DNA of 64,000 bases, from contig NZ_FNOH01000002.1 of NCBI RefSeq assembly GCF_900106535.1, positions 124,001 to 188,000 on the forward strand, read 5' to 3'. Origin of the DNA: Myxococcus xanthus. Lineage in GTDB: Bacteria > Myxococcota > Myxococcia > Myxococcales > Myxococcaceae. Positions within the stretch are counted from its first letter, which is position 1; the number at the start of each line of letters is the position of its first letter. Under the pieces are notes generated by a model. It was not told where the DNA came from and did not search any database. It saw only the letters and a program-made list of their open reading frames with translations. Of this stretch, positions 1 through 7,049 are shown in pieces. The translations under genes and the position numbers were made by a program.

Positions 1-696
1 CAACTTTGCCTCTGGCGTCTCTTCGTCGGCGTCCAGGCACGACATCTCGCGGAGTGCGGATTCCAACTCGTCGACCCACGAGTCATCGGCAGAAGCACCG
101 TCCGAGAAATGAGACGGTATGTCCATGCGGTGGACGCGGACGACGTTGCGTTCGTTGCTACGGATTGAACGCACGGTGCGACGCTTGTGCTCGCCGTCGC
201 TCAGGTGAACGTCGGTGCCGTGCAAGCGCGCGTACTGTTCGCAGGCAGCCCGAGCCCGGAAGTAGGCAACCTGGCCGAACGACTGGCGCCCCCTCGTGGC
301 GTCGTACTTGGACACCGCGCGAAGCATCGCCATGGCGGCAACTTGCGCGAGGTCATCAGGCGACAACGAGCCCGCGATGGGCAAGAGGGCCCCGACGATG
401 CACCGGATGAGGGGCCTCACGGAGTCGAGCAACTCAGCGGACAACCGTCGCTCCAGCACGGCGTTGCCGCTCGCGCGGGCCGCCAGGATGCGGGACACGA
501 GTTCGGATTGCCGAGCCGCCCGAAGGCCATACTCACTGTGTGAAACATGCTTCTTCGCACTCCCCCTGCGACAAATCGCTGCGTGAGACATCGCCCCAAC
601 AGAAGCATGCCGCATGCCGACTACGCTCGATTCACAGACAGTCTCAGCCACGGCGCCTCTACGCTCTCGCGGTTGGGCTGCGCGTCGACGCTCCAT
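1..696 (-). CDS. Phage sigma-70-family sigma factor (C-terminus off the window)
   Basis: This open frame runs leftward without a stop to base 1, so its 3' end is outside. From the ATG at 696 it shows 232 residues. Residues about 114-157 match sigma region 2: DDLAQ, then AVSKYDATRG, then SFGQVAYFRAR, the classic pattern D-L-x-Q, A-V-x-K-[FY]-D-x-x-R-G-x-x-F, A-[YW]-x-x-R. A basic stretch at about 158-190 fits region 3. The start is uncertain: in-frame ATGs lie at 786, 696, 615 and 591. I chose 696 because the well-conserved 32-bp element (718-749, leftward) lies just upstream, but 591 is also plausible and 786 follows a weaker copy by 7 nt. It probably directs host RNA polymerase to phage promoters; which promoters is inference. 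It could instead be a host-like regulator carried as cargo. Confidence 0.7.
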   Translation of the reverse strand, partial: MERRRAAQPRERRGAVAETVCESSVVGMRHASVGAMSHAAICRRGSAKKHVSHSEYGLRAARQSELVSRILAARASGNAVLERRLSAELLDSVRPLIRCIVGALLPIAGSLSPDDLAQVAAMAMLRAVSKYDATRGRQSFGQVAYFRARAACEQYARLHGTDVHLSDGEHKRRTVRSIRSNERNVVRVHRMDIPSHFSDGASADDSWVDELESALREMSCLDADEETPEAKL

Positions 697-717
697 CGGC
701 ACGCAGTCGTTCCCCGC

Positions 718-749
718 GTAAATGCGTGTGGATTTCGTCAACGGCTCAC
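718..749 (-). promoter_or_regulatory. 32-bp phage element, leftward copy 1
   Basis: Read on the minus strand it has GAGCC near the 5' end, then GACGAAATCCACACGCATTTAC. It points toward the sigma factor gene and ends 21 nt before the ATG at 696. If GAGCC(A) is a -35-like box and CATTTA a -10-like box, the spacer is 17 nt. The core matches all other copies. Confidence 0.7.
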
Positions 750-793
750 GCACGCTCGAAAGGCAGCGACGAAGGCGAGTCGGCATGTCCCGA

Positions 794-825
794 GTAGATG
801 CGTGCGACTTCCGCAAACAACTCAG
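794..825 (-). promoter_or_regulatory. 32-bp phage element, leftward diverged copy 2
   Basis: On the minus strand it reads CTGAG, then TTTGCGGAAGTCGCACGCATCTAC. It is the weakest copy, with changes in the GAGCCA box and one change each in ATCC and CATTTA. An in-frame ATG of the sigma ORF (786) lies 7 nt downstream, the same geometry as at 1150, 3545 and 4785. Confidence 0.5.
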
Positions 826-840
826 GGCATCAACGCCCGT

Positions 841-930
841 CATCAATCAAGCTCTCTTCCTATCCTCTCTCCTTCTTCTCTTTAGAAAAGATGGAGTAGT
901 AGAAAGGAGGATAGGTAATAGAGAAGGCTA
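841..930. other. AT-richer pyrimidine/purine-asymmetric block with inverted repeat between divergent promoters
   Basis: The plus strand is almost pure pyrimidine at about 852-883 and almost pure purine at about 885-926. CCTATCCTC (859-867) is repeated inverted as GAGGATAGG (907-915), with further imperfect pairing between. It is the only AT-rich stretch in the control region and lies between the leftward and rightward promoter elements. It might be a replication origin, a binding site or a hairpin in a divergent leader; the sequence alone does not decide. The whole span 787-1187 holds no convincing protein gene. Confidence 0.45.
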
Positions 931-987
931 AGGATTTGGGGGAACGCGCTCCAGTGCCGCATGACGCCGGACGCCTCGCCGCGACGG

Positions 988-1019
988 CCGAGCCATTCGC
1001 GGAATCCGCACGCATGTAC
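988..1019 (+). promoter_or_regulatory. 32-bp phage element, rightward copy 3
   Basis: It reads CCGAGCCATTCGC, then GGAATCCGCACGCATGTAC. It is the first of three tandem rightward copies upstream of the primase/helicase gene, 79 bp before the next. No start codon follows closely, so it would act as a distal promoter or a binding site. Confidence 0.6.
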
Positions 1020-1066
1020 CAGTGGCGACGCGCACCACCTGCCGCATACGCCCGGCTGACGATTCC

Positions 1067-1098
1067 GTGGGCCACTCGGAAAATCCGCACCCATTTAC
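1067..1098 (+). promoter_or_regulatory. 32-bp phage element, rightward copy 4
   Basis: It reads GTGGGCCACTCGG, then AAAATCCGCACCCATTTAC. It is the second of the three tandem copies. Two ATGs follow within 10 nt (1102 and 1107). The one at 1107 is in frame with the primase/helicase gene, and the one at 1102 opens a 29-codon reading frame ending at 1191. Confidence 0.65.
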
Positions 1099-1149
1099 CG
1101 GATGCCATGCACGTACCCCACACGCATCCCGCCCCTGTCGCACTCCTCG

Positions 1150-1181
1150 CTGAGCCATTCGCAGAATCCGCACCCATTTAC
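1150..1181 (+). promoter_or_regulatory. 32-bp phage element, rightward copy 5
   Basis: It reads CTGAGCCATTCGC, then AGAATCCGCACCCATTTAC. It ends 6 nt before the ATG at 1188 of the primase/helicase gene. If CATTTA is a -10 box, transcription would begin at or next to the start codon. Confidence 0.7.
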
Positions 1182-1187
1182 CCAGGC

Positions 1188-3548
1188 ATGAGCCACGCGC
1201 CCGACACCACGCGCCTGCGCGCCCTTCGGCTGAAGGTCGCCTTCTACGCGTCCGCCCAGGACAACATCCCCCAAGCCGCTGAGCTGTCGTGGCCCGAACT
1301 GTCAGCGAAACTCATCACTCACCGTCGGAGTCAGTGCCCCACGTCGCCATGCGTCCGTGGCTGCCCCGCCAAGAATGGCCCCGCCTGGAGTCCCGTGAAC
1401 ATCGTCGAGCGGCGTCGCTCGGAGAACGTGCGCGCCGTCACGGTGGCCGTCTTCGACCTGGACCACCTGACGGCGGCGCAGCTCGCGTGCCTCGACGCCG
1501 TCGAGCGCCATGGACTCGCCTTCGCCGTCCACTCGACGCACAGCAACCGCCCGCCCGAGGACTACTGCCTGCGGCTGGTGATGCCGTTGTCCCGGCCTGT
1601 GCCCCCGCGCGAGTGGCCGTCCGTGCGCGAGGCCGCAATCCGCATGCTCGGACTCCCCGCCGACCCGGCAACGAAGGACCTGGCGCGCATCTACTACCTG
1701 CCAGATGCGCCCGTGGGTGCGGAGCCCTACACGGCCAGTGGAGACGGAGCGCCCCTCGACGTCGACGCGCTGCTCGCCATGTCCCGGGCTGGACTCCCCA
1801 CGGTGGCAGCCCCGGTGCCTTCCCCGAAGCCCGAGGAACCCGCCGACCTGTACGAGCTGCGGGCCCTCTTGCGTCGCATCCGCAAGCCCGAGCACCTCGC
1901 CATCGTCCGCCGCGCCCTTGCCGGTGAGCCCCTGGCTGCCGTCGGCGAGCAGGACACGACGCTGAACACGCTCATGTCATGCGCCGCCTTTGTCTTGCCG
2001 CTGTCCACGCCCGAGGCCGTCGTCATCGAGCTGTTCCGCGCGTCCTTCGCGGCCACGGACTGGCGCGAGGGCACCGAACACCTGTGCGAGCAGGCCGTCC
2101 TCAAGCTGCGGCGCCACCGCGAGCGGAGGAAGGCGCGGGATGCCTCACGGCTCGCGGACAACACGGCCATTTGGGAAACCCTGGGCAGTCACGCACCTGA
2201 ATCCGCGGCGAGCGACGGCCCGGGAATCGAGGAGGACGCTCCCGACCCCGACGCGTGGATGAAGGAACTCTTCCTCGACATCACGAAGGACACCCGACGG
2301 CAGATTCGAAATTGCGAAGCGAACGTCGCCATCGTGCTCAGCAAGTCGCCCGAGTGGCGCGGCGTCTTCCGTTTCAACGAAGTCACGAAGAAGTTGGAGG
2401 TGGAGGGCGGCCCCCTCGGCCCCAGCGTGGACATTGAGACGCTCGACGTCCTGGTAGCTAACTGGATTCAGCTCAGCAAGTACGGGCGGCTTGGGCTGAT
2501 GCCGAAGGCGCACGTCGTCGCGCAGCAGATCCTCGCCGTCGCGAAGCGCAACAGCTATGACCCGGTCGCCGACTACCTGGGAGGACTGGTCTGGGATGGA
2601 ACGCCACGCCTCGACGGGATGCTCGCGACATACTTCGGCGCGCAAGGGGATGCTCGATACCTCCAGGCCGTCGGCGCGAAGTTCGCCATCTCAGCGGTTG
2701 CGCGTGCCCTGCGTCCCGGATGCAAGGTCGACACGGTCATGATTTTGGAGGGGCCCCAGGGCCTGCGGAAGTCGACGGCGTTCAGCATCTTGGGAGGTCG
2801 GCACTTCAGCGACGCGCCCATCGACGTCACCAGCAGGGACAGCGCCATGCTGGCCTCTCAGTTCTGGTTCATCGAACTGGCCGAGCTGAGCACCTTCCGG
2901 AAGTCGGAGGACCAGGCGCTCAAGGCGTTCATCACCCGGACGGAGGACACCTACCGGCCGCCCTACGGACGCTCCAACGTGCAGGCCCCGCGCCGCTGCG
3001 TCTTCGTCGGCACAACCAACGATGACGACTACCTGCGCGACCCCACGGGACAGAGGCGCTTCTGGCCGGTGAAGTGCTCCCGCATCGACACCGACGCCCT
3101 CAAGCGCGACCGCGACCAAATCTGGGCCGAAGCCGTCGTGCGCTTCCACCAGGGCGAGGACTGGTGGCTGAGCAACGAGGAGGCGGCAGGGGCCGAGCAG
3201 CAGGCCGCGCTGCGCATGGAGAACGTGGGGGACAGCCGGAAGGAAGTCATCCTGCGGTGGATTCTGGAGATGCCACCCGAAAAGCGACCCTCGGACGTGA
3301 CACTTCTCCATGTGGGCATCGAAGCCTTTGCGCTCCACCCAGCCCAGGTTGACCACCGGATCTCACGGGAAATCGGCGCGGCCTTGAAGTCGCTGGGCTT
3401 CACCCGGGGCCAGCGTCGAATGGGAGACGGGAAGCGCCCGCTCGTCTACTACGTCCCGGATGAGCTTCGGAACGCCGCCACGGAGAAGCGGGGCGAGCGA
3501 CGCGCGCCATTCCAGGTCATCGCGGGCAGCTCGGCGCCGCATGAGTGA
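1188..3548 (+). CDS. VirE/D5-type phage primase-helicase
   Basis: The 786-residue protein has a C-terminal virulence-associated-E (VirE, PF05272-type) superfamily 3-like ATPase. The signature region DYLGGLVWDGTPR is followed by a Walker A at about residues 522-529 (GPQGLRKS), an acidic Walker B-like FIELAEL, and the sensor region GTTNDDDYLRDPTGQRRFW. The N-terminal half contains a primase-like segment (VAVFDLDH, HSTHSNRP). It probably primes and unwinds phage DNA. The frame is open further upstream, but I start at 1188 because the 32-bp element ends 6 nt before this ATG and three such elements occupy the upstream part. The stop codon overlaps the first bases of the next element (3545). It is the first gene of the rightward replication block. 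Confidence 0.85.
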   Translation: MSHAPDTTRLRALRLKVAFYASAQDNIPQAAELSWPELSAKLITHRRSQCPTSPCVRGCPAKNGPAWSPVNIVERRRSENVRAVTVAVFDLDHLTAAQLACLDAVERHGLAFAVHSTHSNRPPEDYCLRLVMPLSRPVPPREWPSVREAAIRMLGLPADPATKDLARIYYLPDAPVGAEPYTASGDGAPLDVDALLAMSRAGLPTVAAPVPSPKPEEPADLYELRALLRRIRKPEHLAIVRRALAGEPLAAVGEQDTTLNTLMSCAAFVLPLSTPEAVVIELFRASFAATDWREGTEHLCEQAVLKLRRHRERRKARDASRLADNTAIWETLGSHAPESAASDGPGIEEDAPDPDAWMKELFLDITKDTRRQIRNCEANVAIVLSKSPEWRGVFRFNEVTKKLEVEGGPLGPSVDIETLDVLVANWIQLSKYGRLGLMPKAHVVAQQILAVAKRNSYDPVADYLGGLVWDGTPRLDGMLATYFGAQGDARYLQAVGAKFAISAVARALRPGCKVDTVMILEGPQGLRKSTAFSILGGRHFSDAPIDVTSRDSAMLASQFWFIELAELSTFRKSEDQALKAFITRTEDTYRPPYGRSNVQAPRRCVFVGTTNDDDYLRDPTGQRRFWPVKCSRIDTDALKRDRDQIWAEAVVRFHQGEDWWLSNEEAAGAEQQAALRMENVGDSRKEVILRWILEMPPEKRPSDVTLLHVGIEAFALHPAQVDHRISREIGAALKSLGFTRGQRRMGDGKRPLVYYVPDELRNAATEKRGERRAPFQVIAGSSAPHE

Positions 3549-3576
3549 GTCACTCGCAAAACCCGCACGCATTTAC
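3545..3576 (+). promoter_or_regulatory. 32-bp phage element, rightward copy 6
   Basis: It reads GTGAGTCACTCGC, then AAAACCCGCACGCATTTAC. It overlaps the stop codon of the primase/helicase gene and ends 5 nt before the ATG at 3582 of the methyltransferase. Confidence 0.7.
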
Positions 3577-3581
3577 CGTGC

Positions 3582-4816
3582 ATGAACAACAAGCTACTCA
3601 CCAACCGTGCGGCGCTCTTCGTTGGAGATGCCGCGCGGGTGGGCGAGGTTCTCGCGCCAGACAGCGTCGACGCCATTGTCACCGACCCACCGGCCGGAAT
3701 CGGCTTCATGGGTCGCGAGTGGGACAGCGACAAGGGCGGGCGCGACGCGTGGATTGCGTGGCTCTCCGGCGTGATGCGCGAAGCTCTGCGGGTGCTCAAG
3801 CCAGGGGACACGCGCTCGTCTGGGCCCTGCCGCGAACGTCGCACTGGACGGCAACGGCGCTGGAGGACGCGGGCTTCGAGATTCGCGATGTCGTGACGCA
3901 CCTATTCGGCACGGGGTTCCCGAAGTCCCTCAACGTCAGCAAGGCACTCGACGCAGCGGCGGGCGCTCAGCGGCGCGTCGTCGGCCCGGGGAAGTACGCG
4001 AACCGGGGGCGACGCTCCGATAACCAGGTCTACAGCTCGGGCACGCCCTCTCACCTGGAAGTCGAGACGCTTCCGGCCACGGACGCCGCTCGCGAATGGG
4101 AGGGCTGGGGAACGGCGCTCAAGCCCGCCGCTGAGCACTGGATTCTCTGCCGAAAGCCCCTCGGGGGCACTGTCGCCGCGAACGTCCAGCGCTGGCGCAC
4201 GGGGGCGCTCAACGTCGCCGCGTGCCGAACCCCCCACGCAGACCCGACGGACCTCGCCGAATCGAAGGCGCGTAACCCTGGGCGGCCTGACACGGTGACG
4301 AGCGCCGTCTACGGCACCGGACGCCCGCAGCAGCGAGTCGACGAATCCGGGCGCTGGCCAGCGAATGTCACGCTCGACGAATCGGCGGCCGAGCTGCTCG
4401 ACGGGCAAGCGACGAATGGCGGCGCGAGCCGGTTCTTCTACATCGCCAAGCCCACCAGGACGGAGCGGGACACGGGCTGTGCCCACCTGCCGTTCCGCAC
4501 GGGTGCCGAAGCGTGCGGGCGCAAGGAAGGCAGCGCGGGGATGAACTCGCCACGCGCGGGGGCGAACTCAGGAGGCGGGCGCAACCACCATCCGACGGTG
4601 AAGTCGCTCGCGCTGATGCGCTGGCTTTGTCGGCTCATCACGCCCCCGGGCGGGACGGTTCTCGACCTGTTCGCGGGTAGCGGCTCGACAGGTGTCGCGG
4701 CGCTCGCCGAGGGCTTCGATTTCATCGGCATCGAGCGCGAGCCCGCATATGCGGAGATTGCGCACGCACGTCTGTGTCATGCGATTGAGCCACTCCCGAA
4801 ATCCGCACGCATTTAG
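3582..4816 (+). pseudogene. Beta-class DNA methyltransferase (N4-cytosine/N6-adenine), frameshifted
   Basis: The N-terminal part is read from ATG 3582 and carries motif IV as TDPPAGIGFMGREWD, followed by LKPG. At the G4 run 3804-3807 the homology moves to the -1 frame, where it continues as HALVWALPRTSHWT through to the AdoMet-binding motif DLFAGSGSTG near 4670-4700 and the stop at 4816. The order catalytic DPP then FxGxG defines the beta class. One extra G at the run would restore an uninterrupted protein of about 411 residues. So it is either a one-base deletion, an assembly error or, less likely, a programmed -1 frameshift. Motif IV has Ala where DPPY is usual. Its phage role would be protection of phage DNA from host restriction, or regulation. 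It overlaps the next promoter element (4785-4816). Confidence 0.75.
4785..4816 (+). promoter_or_regulatory. 32-bp phage element, rightward copy 7
   Basis: It reads TTGAGCCACTCCC, then GAAATCCGCACGCATTTAG. It lies inside the 3' end of the methyltransferase gene, so it is translated there in a frame unrelated to function, and ends 5 nt before the GTG start at 4822. Confidence 0.7.
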
Positions 4817-4821
4817 AGAAG

Positions 4822-6168
4822 GTGACGCCTTCCGTCGACCTCCCCAAGCACGGCCCCTCGGTGATCGCCGGGGTCATCCAGCGACTGAGCGTTTCCCAGC
4901 TCAAGCGCCACAAGCTGTGCCCGCGCGCATGGTTCTTCCAGAAGGTCATGCGCGTCCCCGAGCCCAGCACGGGAGCGCAGCAGGTCGGCACCGAAGGACA
5001 CGCCCAGCTTGAACATTTCCTAGTGACGGGTGAAGACGTCCTGGGCACGTTCGCGAGGGCAGGCGCCCATCTTCTGCCCACGCCCGGTCCCGACCTGCTC
5101 GTCGAACAGCCCCTGAACGGTGAACCGCCGCTGATGGCTGGCGGCATCCCCTTCACCGGATTCATCGACCTCGTAGACGCTCGACGGCTCGCCTCTGACG
5201 GCGCCCTTCGCATCACCGACCACAAGTTCACCAGCAACGTCGCGACGAATGCCGCGAGCGCTGAACAGCTCGCCGACGCCGACACCGAACCCGGCTTGCA
5301 GATGGTCGGCTATGGCGCGTGGGCACTCAGCCAGGTTGAGCGCTTCCCGGGGCTACGCACGCTGGAGCTTGAACACCTCTACTACCAGACCCGGGGACAG
5401 CGCCTTGCCGCGTCCGTCGTCGCAACGGTGCCCGCCGAGCACGTCGAGCGCGAGTGGCAGACAAAGGTCGAGCCCCAGGTCGAAGCGATGAAAGAGCACG
5501 CGCAAGCCGCCCGCGCTTCCGACGTGCCCGCGAACTACGGCCCCCCCTGCGGCAAGTATGGCGGATGTCCGTTCATGGCGAAGTGCCTCACAGGAGAGAA
5601 CAAGACGATGTCCCTGCGTGACAAGCTGCTCAACAAGGCTTCCGAATCCACTCCACTTACCGTTGCCGCGGTTGAGCGCGATGCCCCGGAGCCGCCCGCC
5701 GTTCTTCCCCCGGACGCGCCCACACCTACGCCTGTGCAGACGGCTCCGGAGGTCGCCCAGGCCACTGAGCAGCCCGCGCCGAAGCGTCGCGGTCGCCCTC
5801 GCAAGGCGGCCGAGTCCGAGCAGCCCACCGACGCGGCCCCGTCGCCTCCGAGCGCGCTTCGCGTGCTCTTCGTCGACTGCATCCCGACGACCATCGACGG
5901 ACCGACGCCTGAGTCGCTTACGAGCTACGTCGACACCATGCATCGCAAGGTGGCCGAAGCGGGCGGCGTCGACGACGTGCGCTTCGCGGGCTCCGACTCG
6001 GCGCTCGGGTTCGGCAAGTGGCGCGGGGCGCTGGCCATGGCGGCGCGCGCCGAGCTGCCCGCCCCCGGCAGCTACGTCGCGCTCGGGGTCTCCCAGTCGG
6101 AGCTGATGCAGGTCATCGTCGAGGCGCTCGAACCGGCGTTCGACGTGGTCGTTCGAGGTCTTCGCTAG
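4822..6168 (+). CDS. Cas4/AddB-like Fe-S PD-(D/E)XK nuclease with AT-hook and C-terminal extension
   Basis: The 448-residue protein has a RecB-family nuclease core: VSQLKRHKLCPRAW at about 24-37, H60, D116 (GFIDLV), D133-x-K135 (ITDHKF) and a Q160/Y164 helix. Cys33 with Cys243, Cys249 and Cys255 has the one-plus-three spacing of the 4Fe-4S cluster of Cas4, AddB and related phage exonucleases. After residue about 262 come a Pro/Ala linker, an AT-hook (KRRGRPRK, about 321-328) and a separate domain of about 110 residues that I do not recognise. The GTG start is set by the promoter element ending 5 nt upstream. An internal ATG at 5608 (MSLRDKLLN) could give a shorter C-terminal product. Likely role is 5'-end processing or recombination during phage replication. 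Confidence 0.75.
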   Translation: MTPSVDLPKHGPSVIAGVIQRLSVSQLKRHKLCPRAWFFQKVMRVPEPSTGAQQVGTEGHAQLEHFLVTGEDVLGTFARAGAHLLPTPGPDLLVEQPLNGEPPLMAGGIPFTGFIDLVDARRLASDGALRITDHKFTSNVATNAASAEQLADADTEPGLQMVGYGAWALSQVERFPGLRTLELEHLYYQTRGQRLAASVVATVPAEHVEREWQTKVEPQVEAMKEHAQAARASDVPANYGPPCGKYGGCPFMAKCLTGENKTMSLRDKLLNKASESTPLTVAAVERDAPEPPAVLPPDAPTPTPVQTAPEVAQATEQPAPKRRGRPRKAAESEQPTDAAPSPPSALRVLFVDCIPTTIDGPTPESLTSYVDTMHRKVAEAGGVDDVRFAGSDSALGFGKWRGALAMAARAELPAPGSYVALGVSQSELMQVIVEALEPAFDVVVRGLR

Positions 6169-6249
6169 CTCCCCTGGCGCTATCGCAAGTAATGTTTCCC
6201 ATGCCAATGCCTCAGGATTTCCCACCCAAGGCACGACACTCGCAATCCA

Positions 6250-6768
6250 CTACTCATCCACACCAGTCTCAGAACTCATGCGCCGAGCAATCTCTTCGGC
6301 AACCAACGTCTGCAACTCCGCCTCAGACACACCCATCCTCCGTCGAAACTCAACAGACACCTCAGTGGCAAGCGCGTCTGCTTCACGCAGTTTTTCATGC
6401 ACCACCCGCAGCTCATCAATCATCACACCAATGCCACGCGACGTCATAATCGACCAATCATGTCGCCTAAAAAACGCATGCGCCAAGTCATTCCGCATAT
6501 GCAGATACTCACGCAGTTTCTCCGCAAGCTTCGGTGCTGGATCTGGCTGTTTATCAAGCGCCCCAACCAACTGCCCGAGAGTCCGACGTGAGAGTTGCTC
6601 GTCAAGTGCATCAAGCTCCTGCACAGTCACCTCATTCACCTGAAATCTCTTCAGTATGAGATGGAGCGTAACCAACTCAGCCTCTAAGAGTTGTGCTGCG
6701 TACATAGCGCCGCCATGCCAAGCAAACATCTCCTTCTTGAGTTCCGATACGTCCTCTGCGCTCTCCAT
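6250..6768 (-). CDS. HEPN-like cargo protein, candidate phage-encoded defence gene
   Basis: The 172-residue, largely helical protein is encoded against the surrounding replication genes and is clearly AT-richer, as morons are. The ATG at 6768 has a GGAGG ribosome site four bases upstream; an open frame extends to 6849 but lacks this support. Residues 92-97 (RNDLAH) match the R-[N/D]-x-x-x-H signature of HEPN RNases, preceded by a helix and followed by a second amphipathic helix (IDELRVVHEKLREAD). HEPN proteins act in toxin-antitoxin and abortive-infection systems, and no partner antitoxin is visible beside it. The family is assigned from the motif and helical character only; it could be an unrelated helical protein. 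Confidence 0.6.
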   Translation of the reverse strand: MESAEDVSELKKEMFAWHGGAMYAAQLLEAELVTLHLILKRFQVNEVTVQELDALDEQLSRRTLGQLVGALDKQPDPAPKLAEKLREYLHMRNDLAHAFFRRHDWSIMTSRGIGVMIDELRVVHEKLREADALATEVSVEFRRRMGVSEAELQTLVAEEIARRMSSETGVDE

Positions 6769-6907
6769 ATGACCTCCACAACCCAATAATACTGAAAACC
6801 CCCATCGATTCGACCAGGTCCTTCGACGTCGAAGTCGAGGGACCGGCATTCCATCCTAATCAACGCCGGTTCCTTTGAGTGTTTGGGACTCTTCGGGTTC
6901 GAGCCCA

Positions 6908-7049
6908 GAGAGCCGACCGTCTCATTCAAATCTTCCAATCCCAGGGCTGAATATTAAAGGAGACGAGAGTCCTCCAGTAAGCCCTGCGTACAGGCTCCCT
7001 ACACAGTCGGCTTCTTAACGGGCAGTTACGGCTTGACCAGTCGGCTCTC
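6908..7049. repeat. Short inverted repeat flanking the leader of the helicase gene
   Basis: GAGAGCCGAC at 6908-6917 is repeated inverted as GTCGGCTCTC at 7040-7049, with about 122 bp of lower-GC sequence between. It marks the junction between the AT-rich cargo gene and the GC-rich helicase gene. It could be a cargo insertion scar or an operator pair. The right arm sits next to an 11-G tract. Confidence 0.4.

Noticed and set aside
936..1187. N-terminal extension of the primase/helicase reading frame
   Set aside because: It runs across the three tandem promoter elements and includes no conserved segment; the gene start at 1188 follows the third element by 6 nt.
3582..4816. Programmed -1 frameshift in the methyltransferase
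   Set aside because: The G4 run lacks a good X-XXY-YYZ slippery site (slipping the codon GGG back gives AGG), and no obvious hairpin follows. Simple indel or read error is more likely.
6880..6925. T-arm-like sequence (CGGGTTCGAGCCC) hinting at a tRNA remnant
   Set aside because: No matching 5' acceptor arm, D-arm or anticodon arm fits upstream, and the pairing of the T-stem has a mismatch. It is not a tRNA; at most chance or a very old fragment.
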